Shown here: positions 1 through 12,535 of the stretch, in pieces | Numbering within the stretch: the stretch's first letter is position 1 | Layout: every line of letters starts with the position of its first letter | DNA from: Rhizopus sp. PT2906 | Lineage: Eukaryota; Mucoromycota; Mucoromycetes; Mucorales; Rhizopodaceae | Direction of reading: 5' to 3' | Length of the DNA: 64,000 nucleotides | Assembly (NCBI GenBank): GCA_025529335.1 | Contig: JAMYHX010000048.1 | Location: forward strand, 1-64,000 | Position numbers and translations under genes: made by a program | The notes under the pieces: model-generated | Told to the model about the DNA's origin: nothing | What the model saw: the letters and a program-made list of their open reading frames with translations, nothing else | Database searches by the model: none

Positions 1-2089
1 TATTATTCCATTATTTCCTATGTTGAAAAGGTATAACCGCGTTTGGGTGATCTCAAAGTACATATAACTAATGTCATAGTTCAGAAAATACACTTTTGCT
101 GGCTCTATTTCATGGTTCCTGATGCACCTTACTCTATAATGATGGCCTCTTCTTAAAGAAACTTCTGCTACTCGCTAATGTTCAAAAAAATACTTGCTAC
201 TGCTTATCAATACACTCAAACAATCAAACAATCAAATACACTCAAACAAATGCTCAAATGCTTATCAATGCCTACAATGGTCATCATTGCCTGAAAATGC
301 TAGTAAATGCCTGTCCCATGCTTATCAACGTCGGAGAGCCCCTAAAGAATTTTGCTCATGTCTATCAATGCCTGCTGCTAATTAATACTGCTCTGGAGTA
401 ACAACATATTCAATCTACTTTGCCACTATCTGCCAAACTCTATCAAGCTCTACAACAGGTCTCTGCTTCTCTACGCTGGATCACTCCGAGATGCTCCTAT
501 TGTTATGGCTCTGCCTCTACAGATGATGAATGGCCCGTAAACTCTCCCTCCCCTCTACTGCTGAGCTCGGCGGCTGCGATGCTCCAAAGGTTCAATATTC
601 CGATGTCTCCACGGTCATCACCCCTTTCGAAACGCTTCGTCCTAGGTACTTAGAAGTGCACTCTTTGTACGTTGAAGCACCTCTTTCGTTGAACTTACCG
701 TGGTATGGTTTTGAGATTGACTTTTGATTTTTGAGATTTGAGACTTGAGTACTTTTTTTCATGGAGGGTTTACACCGTGTAGTCTTCTGGCATGCAGTCC
801 ATGGTTCTAGTCATCTTGGGTTTGAAAGCTAGTGATAGTGTGGCCTTCTGGACTTATGGAAAGAAAAAAAAAGAAGAAATCTCTCTGCTTGGCTATCAAA
901 AGAAAAAAACTATCTACTTGGCCCTCAAAAAAGAAAAAATTTCTACTTGCCCTCTTGGCTATCAAAAGAAAAATCTCTACTTATTCAAAGCTCTCTCTCT
1001 TTGGAAATTAAACCATTGCTTACTTTAATAAAAACTTCATTTTGTTATTCCCATACTTTAGCTTTTTGTTCTTTACTCTTAATAAAATATATTCACTGGA
1101 CGCTCTTTTCTTTGCTTCTGATAATCCAAGGAAACAACGGTTTAATGATTTCTTCATATGCATCATTATGAAGCAGTTTGGGGGTAATAATCACTATATA
1201 AACTCACATGAGTAGTTCTCATTAGTTACATGCCATATATTAATATCGGTCTGTGCTATATAAACTTACAAACGTTCTTCTAGGCTCTCAGATTCACACC
1301 CATGTATCGCCTTTGAGCGTTATGCCATCAGATTCTTTTCATTGACGGAACGTATTCCTTGTATAATAGATCTTCACCTAAATATGTTGATGATATGTTG
1401 GGAATACAAAAAAAGGCTACCTTCTGTATCTTCACTACCAAAAGATGGGCTCTTCTTGCTCTATATTTCCATATTTGACACATCATCTTACGGAATTGAA
1501 GAGTGGTCCCTGAGAGTATAGGACATATTTATGAAGAGCGGGTCCAGGTGGTTCATCTCCCAGTTGTACTTTTGTGTCATGATTCATGATAAACTCACGC
1601 ATAATGCTAGCACCTCAAAACTCAAGCTGATTCATTTTTTTATCACATTACATTTCTTCTAATTTTATAGAAATACACTCATTTGTTTTTATTTAATAAA
1701 AGCTTTCGTCAATCATCACATCATTCTTATTGTCCTTAGGCTATTCGTCTATTCCTCTTTTCTCTGTTCATCTATACTTATCGCCAGTCGTCTCACTCTT
1801 ACCTCATAAGTCCTATTCTCTATCAAGCCCTTAGCACTACCCTGTCTTGCCTTTATCAGTTATACTATCCAGCGTCCTAGTCCCTTCTCCCCCTTCCTAG
1901 CTAAAAATACAACTCATTATAAGATCATAACGCAAATAGAATCGTTTTCAACTCTCAAGCGTTGGTAGATGTGATCATTTCTCAGGCATTCTTCATTTAC
2001 AAAAGATAAGGGCTTATATTCAAGATTGAATCAGTGCTTTGAAAACCCGCAAAGTAGATTGGAGTAACTTTTCTTTTTCTACTCAAGCC
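1..2089. other. Gene-free left edge
   Basis: No reading frame here looks like a conserved protein. The DNA is AT-rich with short tyrosine/serine-rich open frames typical of chance. It contains the small imperfect tandem repeat listed separately and two copies of a TATA-like string (ctatataaac) near 1196 and 1258. No tRNA or rRNA was recognised. Confidence 0.5.
880..985 (+). repeat. Imperfect tandem repeat, about 33-nt unit
   Basis: Three degenerate units built around cttggctatcaaaagaaaaa and a following ctacttg follow one another. The first and third are closest; the middle unit has ggccctcaaaa in place of ggctatcaaaa. No gene overlaps it. Confidence 0.55.
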
Positions 2090-2722
2090 ATGTCAGAGAG
2101 TAATAACCCAATCTTGGAGCAAAACGAACTTTTGTCAAAACAGCTACAAAGTTTACTTAAATCACAAAATACACGAAATGAACTTTACCAAGAATTTGAC
2201 ATGTAATACTTTCTTTTTTGTTAAATTAGAGGATCTTTATGCACATTTGTTTTTGTTTAGTGCTTTTAAGGATTATTTAAATGGAAAATGTCCAGCAGAA
2301 CAGTATCATTCGATTTGTAGGCTTGTGACCGAAGGCTTTCAGGATGTATCTTTAGAGATTCAATCAGTGGAGAAAGACATGTCAAATAGAGTCATTGCTC
2401 GCATGATTAGAGATTTACAAGAAGCAGAAAAGCAAAAACTACATCAGGTTAATATTCAATAGAGCATATTGATTTGTATTCTAAACGCCATCTCAGACTG
2501 TCCAAATACAAATTTTGACTATCCAAGCAAAAGAAACAGATAAAGATTATGACGAAACTATTAATGAACATAAACAAAGGTAATCGACTCGTTTTTTTTT
2601 TACTGTTTTTTAATAACTAAATTCATTATATGAAAAGATTAAGTCAAATCCTTGAAAAAATTCAAGAAATAACAGATGAATTAAGAGAGGAAATGGCTGG
2701 AGTTGCATCACTTGTATGTTGA
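2090..2722 (+). CDS. REX1-B-like (DNA_repr_REX1B) small helical protein
   Basis: Four exons (2090-2202, 2261-2447, 2497-2579, 2638-2722) splice in frame to 155 aa. The sequence is almost entirely helical and charged. The block from about residue 38 (DIAFKDYLNGKC, then YHSICRLVTEGFQDVS and RMIRDLQEAEKQKLH) resembles from memory the REX1B/REX1BD family, which is named after a Chlamydomonas excision-repair locus; its biochemical activity is not known to me. The start is the first ATG after an upstream pyrimidine-rich stretch. The 3' end is uncertain: a strong GTATGT donor occurs at 2714, eight bases before the stop, with a good acceptor (ctttctctttgcag) ending at 2830, so a longer spliced C-terminus is possible. 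Family assignment is by pattern only. Confidence 0.65.
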
Positions 2723-2790
2723 TAAGCTTATTACTTAATAAAATGGATAATAAAAGACATTAGTGATTGTTAATAAAGAACCTTGTTGAA

Positions 2791-3078
2791 TTAGTTATGA
2801 AGATTGTCATTGTTTGCTTTCTCTTTGCAGGACAGTGCATATTGGACATTGCTTATTTTATACTCAGCGGGAAAGAGGATCATCAGAAACCTTTCCCTCC
2901 TTTTTTTAGGAACATCTCCATTCATGACATAGCTTCTCTTTAACTGGTGAACACTCAAAATCTTGTCGCAAGCACCAATCGATGGCTCATAGGATATGGT
3001 TATGTCATTGGTAGAAAGTACGCCCATGTATAGATTAAGCCTTACCAAATTTGTAATCTGCCAATCAAAGTTCATCAA
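2791..3078 (-). other. Unassigned 95-codon open frame
   Basis: An open frame beginning MMNFDWQITNLVRLN has a natural-looking composition but matches no family I recognise. It lies between the REX1B-like gene and ARB1 and overlaps a possible extra exon of the former on the opposite strand, so it may be antisense chance. It would share a roughly 95-bp divergent promoter with ARB1 if real. Confidence 0.2.
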
Positions 3079-3173
3079 AAATTAAAAAGTCACTCTGTTT
3101 AGGAAGAAAACTTTTTCGAAAAAATATAACACACTTTCATTTTCTTTCACTTTCTCTCCTTATATTTTCAATC

Positions 3174-5027
3174 ATGAGTGGACAGATCTCTGCATCAAAG
3201 GCCAAACGTCTTGCGGCTAGAGCTGCCAAAGCCGACAAGAAGGGCGGCAAATCAGGAAAGAGCACTCCTGCCACAGCCTCTGGAAGCAACTCTGGCGATG
3301 AATTAAACCTGGAAAGTCTCAGAATCCACTCTGAACGTACCGCTACTGGTGTTTATACCTCACAAGAAAGAAGCAGAGATATTAAGATTGATTCATACTC
3401 TCTCAACTTCCACGGTCGTGTTCTGATTGACAATGCCTCTATCGAACTTAACTTTGGTAGACGTTACGGTCTTATCGGTTCTAACGGCTCTGGTAAGTCT
3501 ACCTTCTTGGCCTCTCTCGCTGGTCGTGATATCGAGATTCCTTCCCACATTGATGTAAGTATAAGAATGACTAAACTTTACATGTATATTTATCATTTTA
3601 TATAGATCTACTTATTAAATCAAGAAGCCGAACCTTCCGATATGAACGCTATCGAAGCTGTCATCCACTCTGCTCAAAACGAAGTCGCTCGTTTGGAAAA
3701 GCAAGTTGAAGAAATTCTCGGCCAAGAAGATGGTGCCGATAACCCATTGTTGGATGATATCTATGAACGTATCGAAGCCATGGATCCTTCTACATTCGAA
3801 ACCAGAGCCTGTACCCTTTTGGCCGGTTTAGGTTTCACTACTGCTCAAATGCACAAGATGACCAAGGACATGTCTGGTGGTTGGAGAATGAGAGTTGCTT
3901 TGGCTCGTGCCCTTTTCATCAAGCCTACCCTCTTATTGCTTGATGAACCTACCAACCACTTGGATTTGGAAGCTACTGTCTGGCTTGAAGAATACTTGAA
4001 GACCTATGACCGTATTCTTGTCATAGTATCTCACTCTCAAGATTTCTTGAATGGTGTCTGTACCAACATCATGCACTTGACAAGCAAGCGTAAGCTTATT
4101 TACTATGGTGGTAACTACGATATGTTTGTCAAGACCAAGGAAGAAAATGAAATCAACCAAGCCAAGGCTTATGCTAAACAACAAGAAGAAATTGCCCACA
4201 TCAAGAAATTCATTGCTTCAGCTGGTACTTATGCCAACTTGGTCAAACAAGCCAAGTCTAAGCAAAAGATTATCGACAAGATGGAGGCTGCTGGTTTGGT
4301 TGAAAAGGTTGAACAGGAAGCTACTTTCAAGTTCTCCTTCACTAATGTTCCCAAACTTCCCCCTCCTGTCATGGCCTTCCAAGAAGTTTCTTTTGCCTAT
4401 GATGGTAATCCTGACCACTACCTTTACAAGGACCTCGAGTTAGCTGTTGATATGGATTCTCGTGTTGCCTTGGTAGGTCCCAACGGTGCTGGTAAGTCTA
4501 CTCTGTTGAAGTTGATGAACAATGAATTGGTTCCCACCAGTGGTCGTATTCAAAAGCATACTTCATTGAAGCTCGGTAAATACTCTCAGCACTCTGCTGA
4601 TCAACTTGATATGGAGCTTTCTCCTATCGATTACATGCGTAAGAAATTCCCTGAAGAAGGCAGTGACGTTGAATTCTGGCGTCGTCAATTGGGTCGTTAT
4701 GGTTTGACCGGTGCTCATCAAACTTCATTGATCAAGACCTTGTCTGATGGTCTTAAGTCACGTCTTGTGTTTGCCGAATTGGCCATTCTCCGTCCTCATA
4801 TTATCTTACTTGACGAACCTACTAACCACTTGGATATGGAATCTATTGACTCACTTGCAGATGCCATCAACCGATTCAGTGGAGGTGTTGTCCTCGTCTC
4901 TCACGATTTCCGATTGATTTCACAAGTTGCTCAACAAATTTGGATTTGTGAAAAGGGTGAAGTTAAGAACTTTGAAGGTTCTATCAAGGAATACAAGGAA
5001 GCTCTCAGAAAGAATGTCAAATTGTAA
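3174..5027 (+). CDS. arb1: ABC-F ATPase, ARB1/ABCF2 type
   Basis: Two exons (3174-3554, 3606-5027; 51-nt intron with GTAAGT donor) encode 600 aa. A lysine-rich N-terminus with the SASKAKR motif is followed by two ABC domains without membrane segments. The first has Walker A GSNGSGKST near residue 102, signature MSGGW and Walker B LLLLDEPTNHLD; the second has GPNGAGKST, a degenerate signature LSDGLKSR and HIILLDEPTNHLD. A charged linker joins them. This is the ABC-F layout, and the N-terminus and length fit yeast ARB1 (about 610 aa), a cytosolic/nuclear factor for ribosome assembly and shuttling, better than GCN20 or EF3. Codon use is strongly biased (GGT, AAG, CTT), as in highly expressed genes. 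Confidence 0.95.
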
Positions 5028-5339
5028 ATTTTTCCTTTATAATTTTATTTATACACTTTTTATTTTTATCATCTTTTTATATGTTTTTCATTTATCCTCA
5101 AAATATCCTTTTTGTTTGCTAGACTCTTAGAAATAAATAAAAATGTTGTCGAATGTTGAATTGTTATACATTTGACAGATTTTGTTGTTCCGAAAAAAAA
5201 GATTATTTTTCCACTTTTGGTATTGGCTTTGATGTGGATAATCTAATCTATAAAATATACAAATAAAAATGCATCCTTTTCTTTATTTTATTTCTTTACC
5301 TCCCCTCTCTCTCTCTCTTTTTTTTTTTATATATATATC

Positions 5340-7481
5340 ATGTTTTTAGCTATCTCAAGGACAAATATTATCAAGAGACCACTTGCTTTTTCTTATCGTC
5401 GGTCTTATGCTACAACAGATCATCAAAACCTAATTGAAAAGATTGTTCAAAAATATGCAGTGGACTTACCTGAAGGCTATAAAGTAAAGAGTGGCGATTA
5501 TGTCACTATCCGTCCTCATCATGTCCTTACTCATGATAACACAGGGGCTGTCATTCCCAAGTAAGTTTTATTGACATCATTTCAACAGCTCTCTGATTTT
5601 TGTGTGTGTGCCAGGTTTAAATCGATAGGAGCTACAAAGATCTATGACCCTAAGCAACCTGTGTATGCATTGGACCATGATGTTCAAAATAAGTCTGAAA
5701 AGAACCTTCAAAAGTATGCCAACATCGAAGCCTGGGGAAAGCAACAAGGTGTCGACTTTTATCCTGCTGGTCGAGGTATTGGTCACCAAGTGATGATTGA
5801 GGAAGGATATGCGTTCCCCAACACATTGACCGTCGCCTCGGATTCACACTCTAATATGTATGGCGGTATTGGTGCTCTTGGCACGCCTATTGTTCGTACA
5901 GATGCAGCTGCCATTTGGGCCACTGGCCGAACCTGGTGGCAAATTCCTCCCGTGGTCAAGGTCGTATTAGAGGGTCAACTACCTGCTGGTGTGACTGGAA
6001 AAGATGTGATTATCACTCTCTGCGGATTGTTTAATAAGGATCAAGTGCTTAATACGGCCATTGAATTCCATGGTGAAGGTTTAAGTGGTCTTTCTGTCGA
6101 GGATCGATTGGCTATTGCCAACATGACAACCGAATGGGGTGCCTTGGCTGGTGTGTTCCCTGTAGATACAAAGACAATCGAGTACTTGCGTAAGCGCCAA
6201 AGACGCCTTGAGCTCACTCATTTTGAAAACAAGAACTTGCCGCCATTGAAGAAGGGCGAAAAATTTGTTCATCCTCGTATTAATGATCAAACAATTCAAG
6301 CCTTGATCGATCAACCCATTGAACCCTCGCCTAAGGCAACCTACGCCAAGACGTTGACTTTGGATCTCTCTACTCTCTCTCCTCATGTCTCTGGCCCAAA
6401 TTCGGTCAAAGTAGCCACACCTCTTGCTGAACTTGAGAAGCAAGACATCAAGATCAATAAAGCTTACCTTGTCTCCTGTGTGAACTCTCGCGCTAGTGAC
6501 TTGAAAGAGGCTGCGCAAGTCCTCAGAGGTAACAAGATCAAGGAAGGTGTCGAGTTTTACGTTGCCGCAGCTAGTTCTGAAGTTCAAAAGGAGGCTCAAG
6601 AGTCTGGTGATTGGGACGCCTTAATTGAGGCAGGCGCCAAGGTATTACCTGCTGGTTGTGGTCCTTGTGTCGGCTTAGGCACTGGTCTCTTGAAGGATGG
6701 TGAAATCGGTATTTCAGCCACTAATCGTAACTTTAAGGGTCGTATGGGATCTCCTAATGCCTTGGCTTATTTGGCCTCTCCTGCAGTCGTTGCTGCATCT
6801 GCACTTACAGGCAAGATCTCTGGTCCTGCTTCCTCTGCCAAGACAACCAAGCAACCTTCATTCAGCATTCAAACACATACTTCTGAATCTAGCAGTGACT
6901 CTAATTCTGCAGTTAAAGCTGAAGTATTACCCAACTTTCCTGAAATTATCAATGGCGAAATTCTTTTCTGCCACGCAGATAACTTGAATACTGACGGTAT
7001 ATATCCAGGAAAATATACCTACAATGACGACATGACACCAGAGGACATGAAGAAGGTTGTCATGGAAAACTATGATCCCAATTTTGTTAATGTTGTAAAG
7101 GAAGGTGATGTTCTCGTGGGAGGTTTCAACTTTGGTACAGGATCTTCTCGTGAACAGGCAGCAACGGCTATTAAATCTCGTGGCATTCAAATCATGATTG
7201 CTGGCTCTTACTCTGATATCTTTAAGCGAAACTCTGTCAACAATGCTCTCTTGCTTATTGAAAGCCCTGAGTTGGTCAATGACCTCAAGCAGGCAATGGG
7301 TACAGCCAATTTAACCAAACGAACCGGATGGAAGGTTGACATTCATGTGGCAGAAGGAAAAGTCAAGGTCCGCAAAGAAGACGGCCAAGAGAAGGTGTAT
7401 AAAGTGGGTGCACTTGGTAAGAGTGTGCAGGAGATTTGGTTGGCCAATGGTCTTGAAGGCTGGGTCAAGGAGCGTTTATAG
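5340..7481 (+). CDS. lys4: Homoaconitase, mitochondrial (lysine biosynthesis)
   Basis: Exons 5340-5560 and 5615-7481 give 695 aa, close to yeast Lys4. Residues 1-25 are an Arg/Ser-rich mitochondrial presequence (MFLAISRTN..YRRSYATT). The aconitase-type [4Fe-4S] cysteines are visible in SCVNSR and GCGPCVG, and the C-terminal swivel domain carries the GSSREQA motif. YALDHDVQNKSEKN and GVDFYPAGRGIGHQ are the form typical of homoaconitases rather than TCA-cycle aconitase. The enzyme makes homoisocitrate in the alpha-aminoadipate lysine pathway, a route characteristic of fungi. It lies head-to-tail 312 bp after arb1, with a CT-rich stretch and TATATATA immediately before the ATG. Confidence 0.95.
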
Positions 7482-7904
7482 ATTTGCTCGTGTATATTAT
7501 CTTGCTACAAAAAGTTTGCATTTACATATTTATTAAAATAAAAGCACTTAATTCATAATGCTCCTGTCAAGTCTTATTTTTCATTAAAATGGGAATAAAG
7601 AGTCAGTAGTGAAATATCCCCTCGTATATCTCAAGTGCCTGATTTGACTCATGACTGCCCTCTCTCTCCTCCCCCTTCTCCCCTCCCCCTTGTCCCGAAA
7701 GGCGTGATCGTATCTGCTGTCAATGAGTGGTCAATAGAAAGATGCTTAGTCCTATTTGAAAAGTATTACTTGTATATCTATGATTGGATGAAATTCAGTT
7801 GCTTTGAATGAAGAAAAGTAAAGAAAAGAAAAAAACAAAACCATGTTACAGCTGAATAGTAAATGTTTGTTGATGTTTATTATCGAATTCAATTCTACAC
7901 ATAT
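7482..7904. other. Convergent intergenic stretch
   Basis: This holds the 3' ends of lys4 and of the complex I subunit gene. An AATAAA-like signal (attaaaataaaagc) lies about 50 bases after the lys4 stop. Pyrimidine-rich DNA follows at 7660-7690. No gene seen. Confidence 0.5.
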
Positions 7905-8194
7905 TTATGCATTTCTTAGTTCTTTGAAGGAGTCAAGTCTTCCTTAGTTTGAGCTGCAGCAAAGTCCCACTTGCGCTAAAATAATAAAGTTACTTCAATA
8001 TATTCATGGTAGTCAATTCAAAAATACTATACATCAGTTTTGTAGGCAAGGATAGTAAGTGCGATAGGAACGGCAACGCCCCAAATCAGAGATTTTCTTG
8101 TGTTTCTTTGGTTAAATTTGAAGTAAAGGTGAGTGTTTTCACGAACGTGTGCCCATCTTTCAATGGCAGGATCAATTTTGATTCCTTCGGCCAT
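7905..8194 (-). CDS. NADH dehydrogenase (complex I) B15/NDUFB4-like subunit
   Basis: Two minus-strand exons (8194-8033, 7976-7905; 56-nt intron) encode 77 aa. The pattern IDPAIERWAHVREN, a basic turn (NQRNTRKS) and one hydrophobic segment (LIWGVAVPIALTILAYK, about residues 36-52) matches fungal forms of the single-pass accessory subunit B15/NDUFB4 of the membrane arm of complex I. There is no cleavable presequence, as expected for this subunit. The start is the only ATG giving the conserved N-terminus. Confidence 0.75.
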
Positions 8195-9406
8195 GTTGTA
8201 TTATTATAAGAAGATAAAAAAAATTCGTTATAGCTGACAACCAATACCAAGGGTTGTTCGCTGATTGAAATTAAAGTAGCGCGCTTAAGTCATCAAAAGT
8301 GATTGTTCAGTGGAAACTGAGATTCTTGACACACCACTTTAGCGATTTGAGTGATGTGCTGTTTGACAGAGCTTAATTTACAATATTATCTCTTCTTACT
8401 GTATATCTTACAAGCAATTACACTATAAGAACTTGTCAAACCTCTATTTATTGAGAAAAAACATTAAATTCAGAGAGTAAATGATAATAGTATGAAAGGT
8501 AACTTTAGGTTTTTTTTTCCTTCTTTTGACGTTCTGAGAATATAAAAACAACCAACAGAAGGATTACACTTTGGTATGATGCCTAGTATGTATATATTTT
8601 TTTTTTGTTTGAGCTGCTGTTTTAAGTATAATAGCTTGTCATATTAATTAATATTGCCCTCTGCGTGAGATGGAGATGCATATTTCATTACCTTTAATTA
8701 CATAAGGTTGAAGGGCCATCACTGGTACCACGACAATCCCTTGCAATGAAGCTTTGAACAAAAGACACCTCAAGCTCCATATCAGGCGAGGCATTTACAC
8801 TATTATACGGTGAATACAACATGGTTCAATTTACAATAAACAAATGACTTAAGCTCGATGGAGTATGTTAGTCACGATAAGGTAAGGCGGGTATTCTTGA
8901 TTAAAATGATTCGTTTAGGAAGGACACAGTAATGTCTTGAGTATGATAGCTGTCTTTTAAGTGCTGTGTTTATCTTGTCCAGGCAGAAACAGTGTTGTAA
9001 AGCATCACGTACTCATAATATTCTTCAACCTTTTACAAATATCTCTATTTAAACGTATAAACCTTTGTCAGAAAATGACAACAGACAACGACAAATGAAT
9101 ACTTTTAAAATAAGCTTCCTGAGGTTAATTATTTTAGGTATCCTGAAATTAAATATTAATCACATCCAAACTAATCTCTTTAGGTAACACGGCATGGTTT
9201 TAGCCATAAACCAACTATCTGTGGCTGCTTCAAGTCATTGTTTAGTTCATTCAAAAGCTTTATCTGTATAATACGTGTGATTTGCACTTGGGTTTACTAA
9301 CAAAAAAGGTAATTTATATAGGCCTACACAGTAATCTGTATCCGTGGGATATAACAATGATAGTGACACAAGGTCTTTATTTATTTACAATGTTTTTCTC
9401 TTTCTT
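8195..9406. other. Intergenic, no gene seen
   Basis: AT-rich DNA between the divergent end of the complex I gene and the 3' end of the G-gamma gene. I found no coding-like frame, RNA gene or clear repeat. Confidence 0.45.
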
Positions 9407-9755
9407 CTACATGACAATACAACAATTACTACTTGTTTTGTTTCCTCCAGCGGCCGGCGCGAAAGGATCATGCTCTTTGTCTACTGGTCCCCATATAGAG
9501 GGTAATAGCGGGTCTTTTGTTGAGTTGCAGTAATCAATAAGACTGTTATAAACAGTTGAGTCAAAAATAATTGAAAGTACTCTATGATTCTTACCTGGAA
9601 GCTGCCTCAGAGACAGGAATACGAGGTAAATCCAATTGCTCCTTTAGTCGTTCATTATATTCCAAGATTCTTTTTAACTTTGCCTCTGAAATGTTGTATG
9701 ACTTCTTTGTTGTCGTTAAAGGGATTTGATGCTGTTGGGTATATGTATTTGTCAT
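9407..9755 (-). CDS. Heterotrimeric G-protein gamma subunit
   Basis: Exons 9755-9595 and 9542-9407 (52-nt intron, GTAAGA donor, CAG acceptor) encode 98 aa. A short N-terminus leads into a coiled-coil helix (SEAKLKRILEYNERLKEQLD), then PRIPVSEA, SLIDYCNSTKDPLLPS and WGPVDKEHDPFAP. This order is the fungal G-gamma (Ste18/GNG-1) pattern. It ends CCIVM: a CAAX box for farnesylation, with an adjacent Cys that could be palmitoylated as in yeast Ste18. The protein pairs with G-beta at the inner plasma membrane in pheromone or nutrient signalling. Neither exon is long, so the gene is easily missed. Confidence 0.93.
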
Positions 9756-11448
9756 TTGAGATTTTTAACAAAAATAAAAAGCAAGAGGAAAGAAATGTAA
9801 AAAATAAAAGTTCGGGAAATTTGAGAAACCTATTCGGATTCAAATATGATGTAACAAGGTCTTACTCTTTCCCACATTAAAATTAAAAGAGACATTTTCT
9901 TTTTAGTTTTATGCCTCTCTATCCTTTTTTTTTTCTTTAAAGATTATATATTCTTTTTCTTTGCTTATGTAATCAATTTGAATGCATAATGCATTAAATA
10001 AGGACACTTTGCCAAAAGAGTAATTTCTAAACTTGAGTTGCACAGATCAAGAGTCACCTCCAGCAGTAATAGCTCAGCAGGTTATTTCTAGCATGTTATG
10101 ATCATAAAAATCATTTCTTATATATATGTTCATATAGCGTAGTTTATATTCCTAGATATATGTATTGACAGTCAGCCGCAGATATTCGTCAAGTCAAGTA
10201 AATTTGCACTACGAGTTACATCCTTAGATGATAAACATATTCTTGATATTTTCATTATTATGATTTCACGAATATCAAGCACCATATATACTATTCGGTT
10301 ATATTTATTTCTCTAGTTTTTAGTCATCTGTTCCTGCTATCCTTGCGTACATAATCTGCTTGGAAAGTGAACGAGGTCAGTTAACCTTTTCTCTCCACCT
10401 TTCCTCAACAGATTATCTGACGTCTGCCAATGTACATATACGCACAAAGGCATAGTTCACATGGCCGCTTCTTTCCCGCCACACTTCACTAGAAATAGCT
10501 GCATATGACTGAGACAATCCTGCGCATTCATTTTGCCCATCATCCTCATATCAACGTCAAATGAGGTAACATTGTTTACATTCAGTGGAGCATCATCAAC
10601 ATTCATGTAATCGCTTAGGACATTCATCATCGAAGGAGAAAAATATGAGTTTGCTATCAAACTCAGCGTGTCCCTTTTTAATGTTCTAAGAAATGGAGAA
10701 AATAATAAATAAACATATTTCGTTAACATTAAAACGCAGCCGATCAACTACCGCATAGATTAGAGGTTAGCATCTCAAACTGGCGCAGAAAATACCTCCT
10801 AACATTCTCATACATGGCTTCTCCCACAATATCCCTCATGTTGAAACTGGTGGCACTTTTTTATCTATTGGAAGGAGACTTTGTGATTAGAATTGTAAAA
10901 TAAAGCCCATGTATTTTTCTACTGCTTGAACAGTGGATATCCGGAGTTTAGAGCGCTTTTATAGCCTGCTGCGTCTAGCTGTGGTATTTACTCACTAAAT
11001 ACATAGTATACATAACATATATCAGCTTAGATACTCACTTATATAAATAATCTAGAAGCCTCACTGAGGTATAACTGCAAGGGTAACACTTTGATATTAA
11101 ATGAGTTCCACAAAGTGTAGAAAAGTAAATCATCTACCCATCAATAAACTTTTACGACTTAATACTCTATCTTCAACAAATATTACACTGGCAAAAATCA
11201 CTGATTGCTGGTGCAAAAAAATAGTTTCAGGCGGCGCAAATTGCTCTGCAAAAGCCAATAGTGTCGTCACTGTACCCTCTCAGTAACAAAAAATAACCTG
11301 GGAAAATATAGACACTTTACAAATTTCCTTTCCAAGCACATGAAAACTGATAATCCATTATTTTCAATCACAGACCTATTTATTCCATTTTACCTTGTGC
11401 CTTTTCTTTCTTCCTTTTTTCTTTTATTATTTCATTACATCCTTTACC
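9756..11448. other. Intergenic with one protein-like fragment
   Basis: Mostly AT-rich. The only coding-like part is the minus-strand piece at 10457-10862 described separately. A TTTTCTTTC-type pyrimidine stretch at 11400-11430 immediately precedes the carnitine carrier start and is likely part of its core promoter. Confidence 0.45.
10457..10862 (-). pseudogene. Unidentified coding-like fragment, two blocks
   Basis: Two blocks read like protein: an upstream one (KSATSFNMRDIVGEAMYENV, then RRYFLRQFEMLTSN) at about 10862-10755, and a downstream one at 10686-10457 ending FLVKCGGKEAAM and a stop. A plausible acceptor (ccatttcttag) precedes the second block, but the available donor near 10752 leaves the two out of phase by one base. 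This looks like a decayed gene or mobile-element fragment rather than an intact gene. I do not recognise the family. Confidence 0.35.
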
Positions 11449-12535
11449 ATGTCTGATACCGAACCTGTTGTTGCTGACGTTCAATCAAGTACTGCTTCTT
11501 CTGTAAAGTCATTCCTTTCTGGTGGTTTTGGTGGTATGGCCGCTGTCTTGGTTGGGTAAATATCACTTGATGTGTTAGGAGGGTTCATTCTAACAGAGAA
11601 CTACATAGTCAACCTTTTGATCTTGTCAAGGTTCGTCTTCAAACTAGTGAAGGTGTCTACAAGAACACATTTGACTGCTTTAAGCAAATCATCAAAAAGG
11701 ACGGTGTTCTCGGTTTATACCGTGGTATGTCTGCTCCCTTGGCTAGTATTACGCCTATCTTTGCCGTCAGTTTCTGGGTAAGTTAGATGACATGAATAAA
11801 GAAATGTGTATGTGTGTGTATTGATTGCTTTTGACTATAGTCCTATGACCTTGGTAAGAAGATTTGTTACGCTGCTAGATCCGATAAATCCAGTACAGAC
11901 ACACATCTCACTCTGGCTGAGACTACATTCGCCGGTGCCTTCTCTGCCTTCCCCACCACATTGTTTATGGCACCTTCTGAGCGTGTGAAAGTGTTGATGC
12001 AGATTCAAGGACAAGGAGGTGAAGCCAAGTATAAGGGTCCAGTAGATGTTGTTCGTCAATTGTATAAGGAAGGTGGTATTCGTTCCATCTTTAGAGGTAC
12101 TGGTGCTACCCTTTTACGTGATTCCCCAGGTTCAGCTGCTTATTTCGTTGCTTATGAACTCGTCAAGAAGCAACTTACCCCTGCCGGTTCTCGTCCTGAG
12201 GACTTGAGTTTCGGTGCTGTCTTATTTGCTGGTGGTAAGTTTTATTATTTACAAGATTGAATATACGTATTAATCACTTTTTCTCAATAGGTATGGCTGG
12301 TGTCGCCATGTGGACCATTGCTATTCCTCCTGATGTTCTTAAATCTCGCTTACAATCTGCACCAGCTGGTACTTATACAGGTTTGGGTGACTGTCTCAAG
12401 AAGACCTTAAAGACAGATGGACCTACTGCTCTCTTCAAGGGACTTGGTCCAGCCATGTTGAGAGCTTTCCCTGCCAATGCTGCCACTTTCTTAGGTGTTG
12501 AATACTCTATGAAGGCTATGAATGCCCTCTTTTAA
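11449..12535 (+). CDS. crc1: Mitochondrial carnitine/acylcarnitine carrier
   Basis: Four exons (11449-11555, 11609-11777, 11841-12234, 12291-12535) encode 304 aa. Three mitochondrial-carrier repeats are visible with PFDLVKVRLQ, APSERVKVLMQIQ and PPDVLKSRLQ; the replacement of P-x-D by APSERVK in repeat two and the PPDVLKSR in repeat three are characteristic of the carnitine/acylcarnitine carrier (Crc1/AcuH). The protein sits in the inner membrane and exchanges acylcarnitine for carnitine. The next gene, 200 bp downstream on the same strand, is carnitine acetyltransferase, so both halves of the acetyl-carnitine shuttle are adjacent. Confidence 0.93.

Noticed and set aside
6081..6599. 172-codon minus-strand frame inside lys4
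   Set aside because: Shadow of a strongly coding exon with biased codons; no independent family signal.
9282..9533. 83-codon plus-strand frame with a hydrophobic start
   Set aside because: It is antisense to the second exon of the G-gamma gene, which explains its composition.
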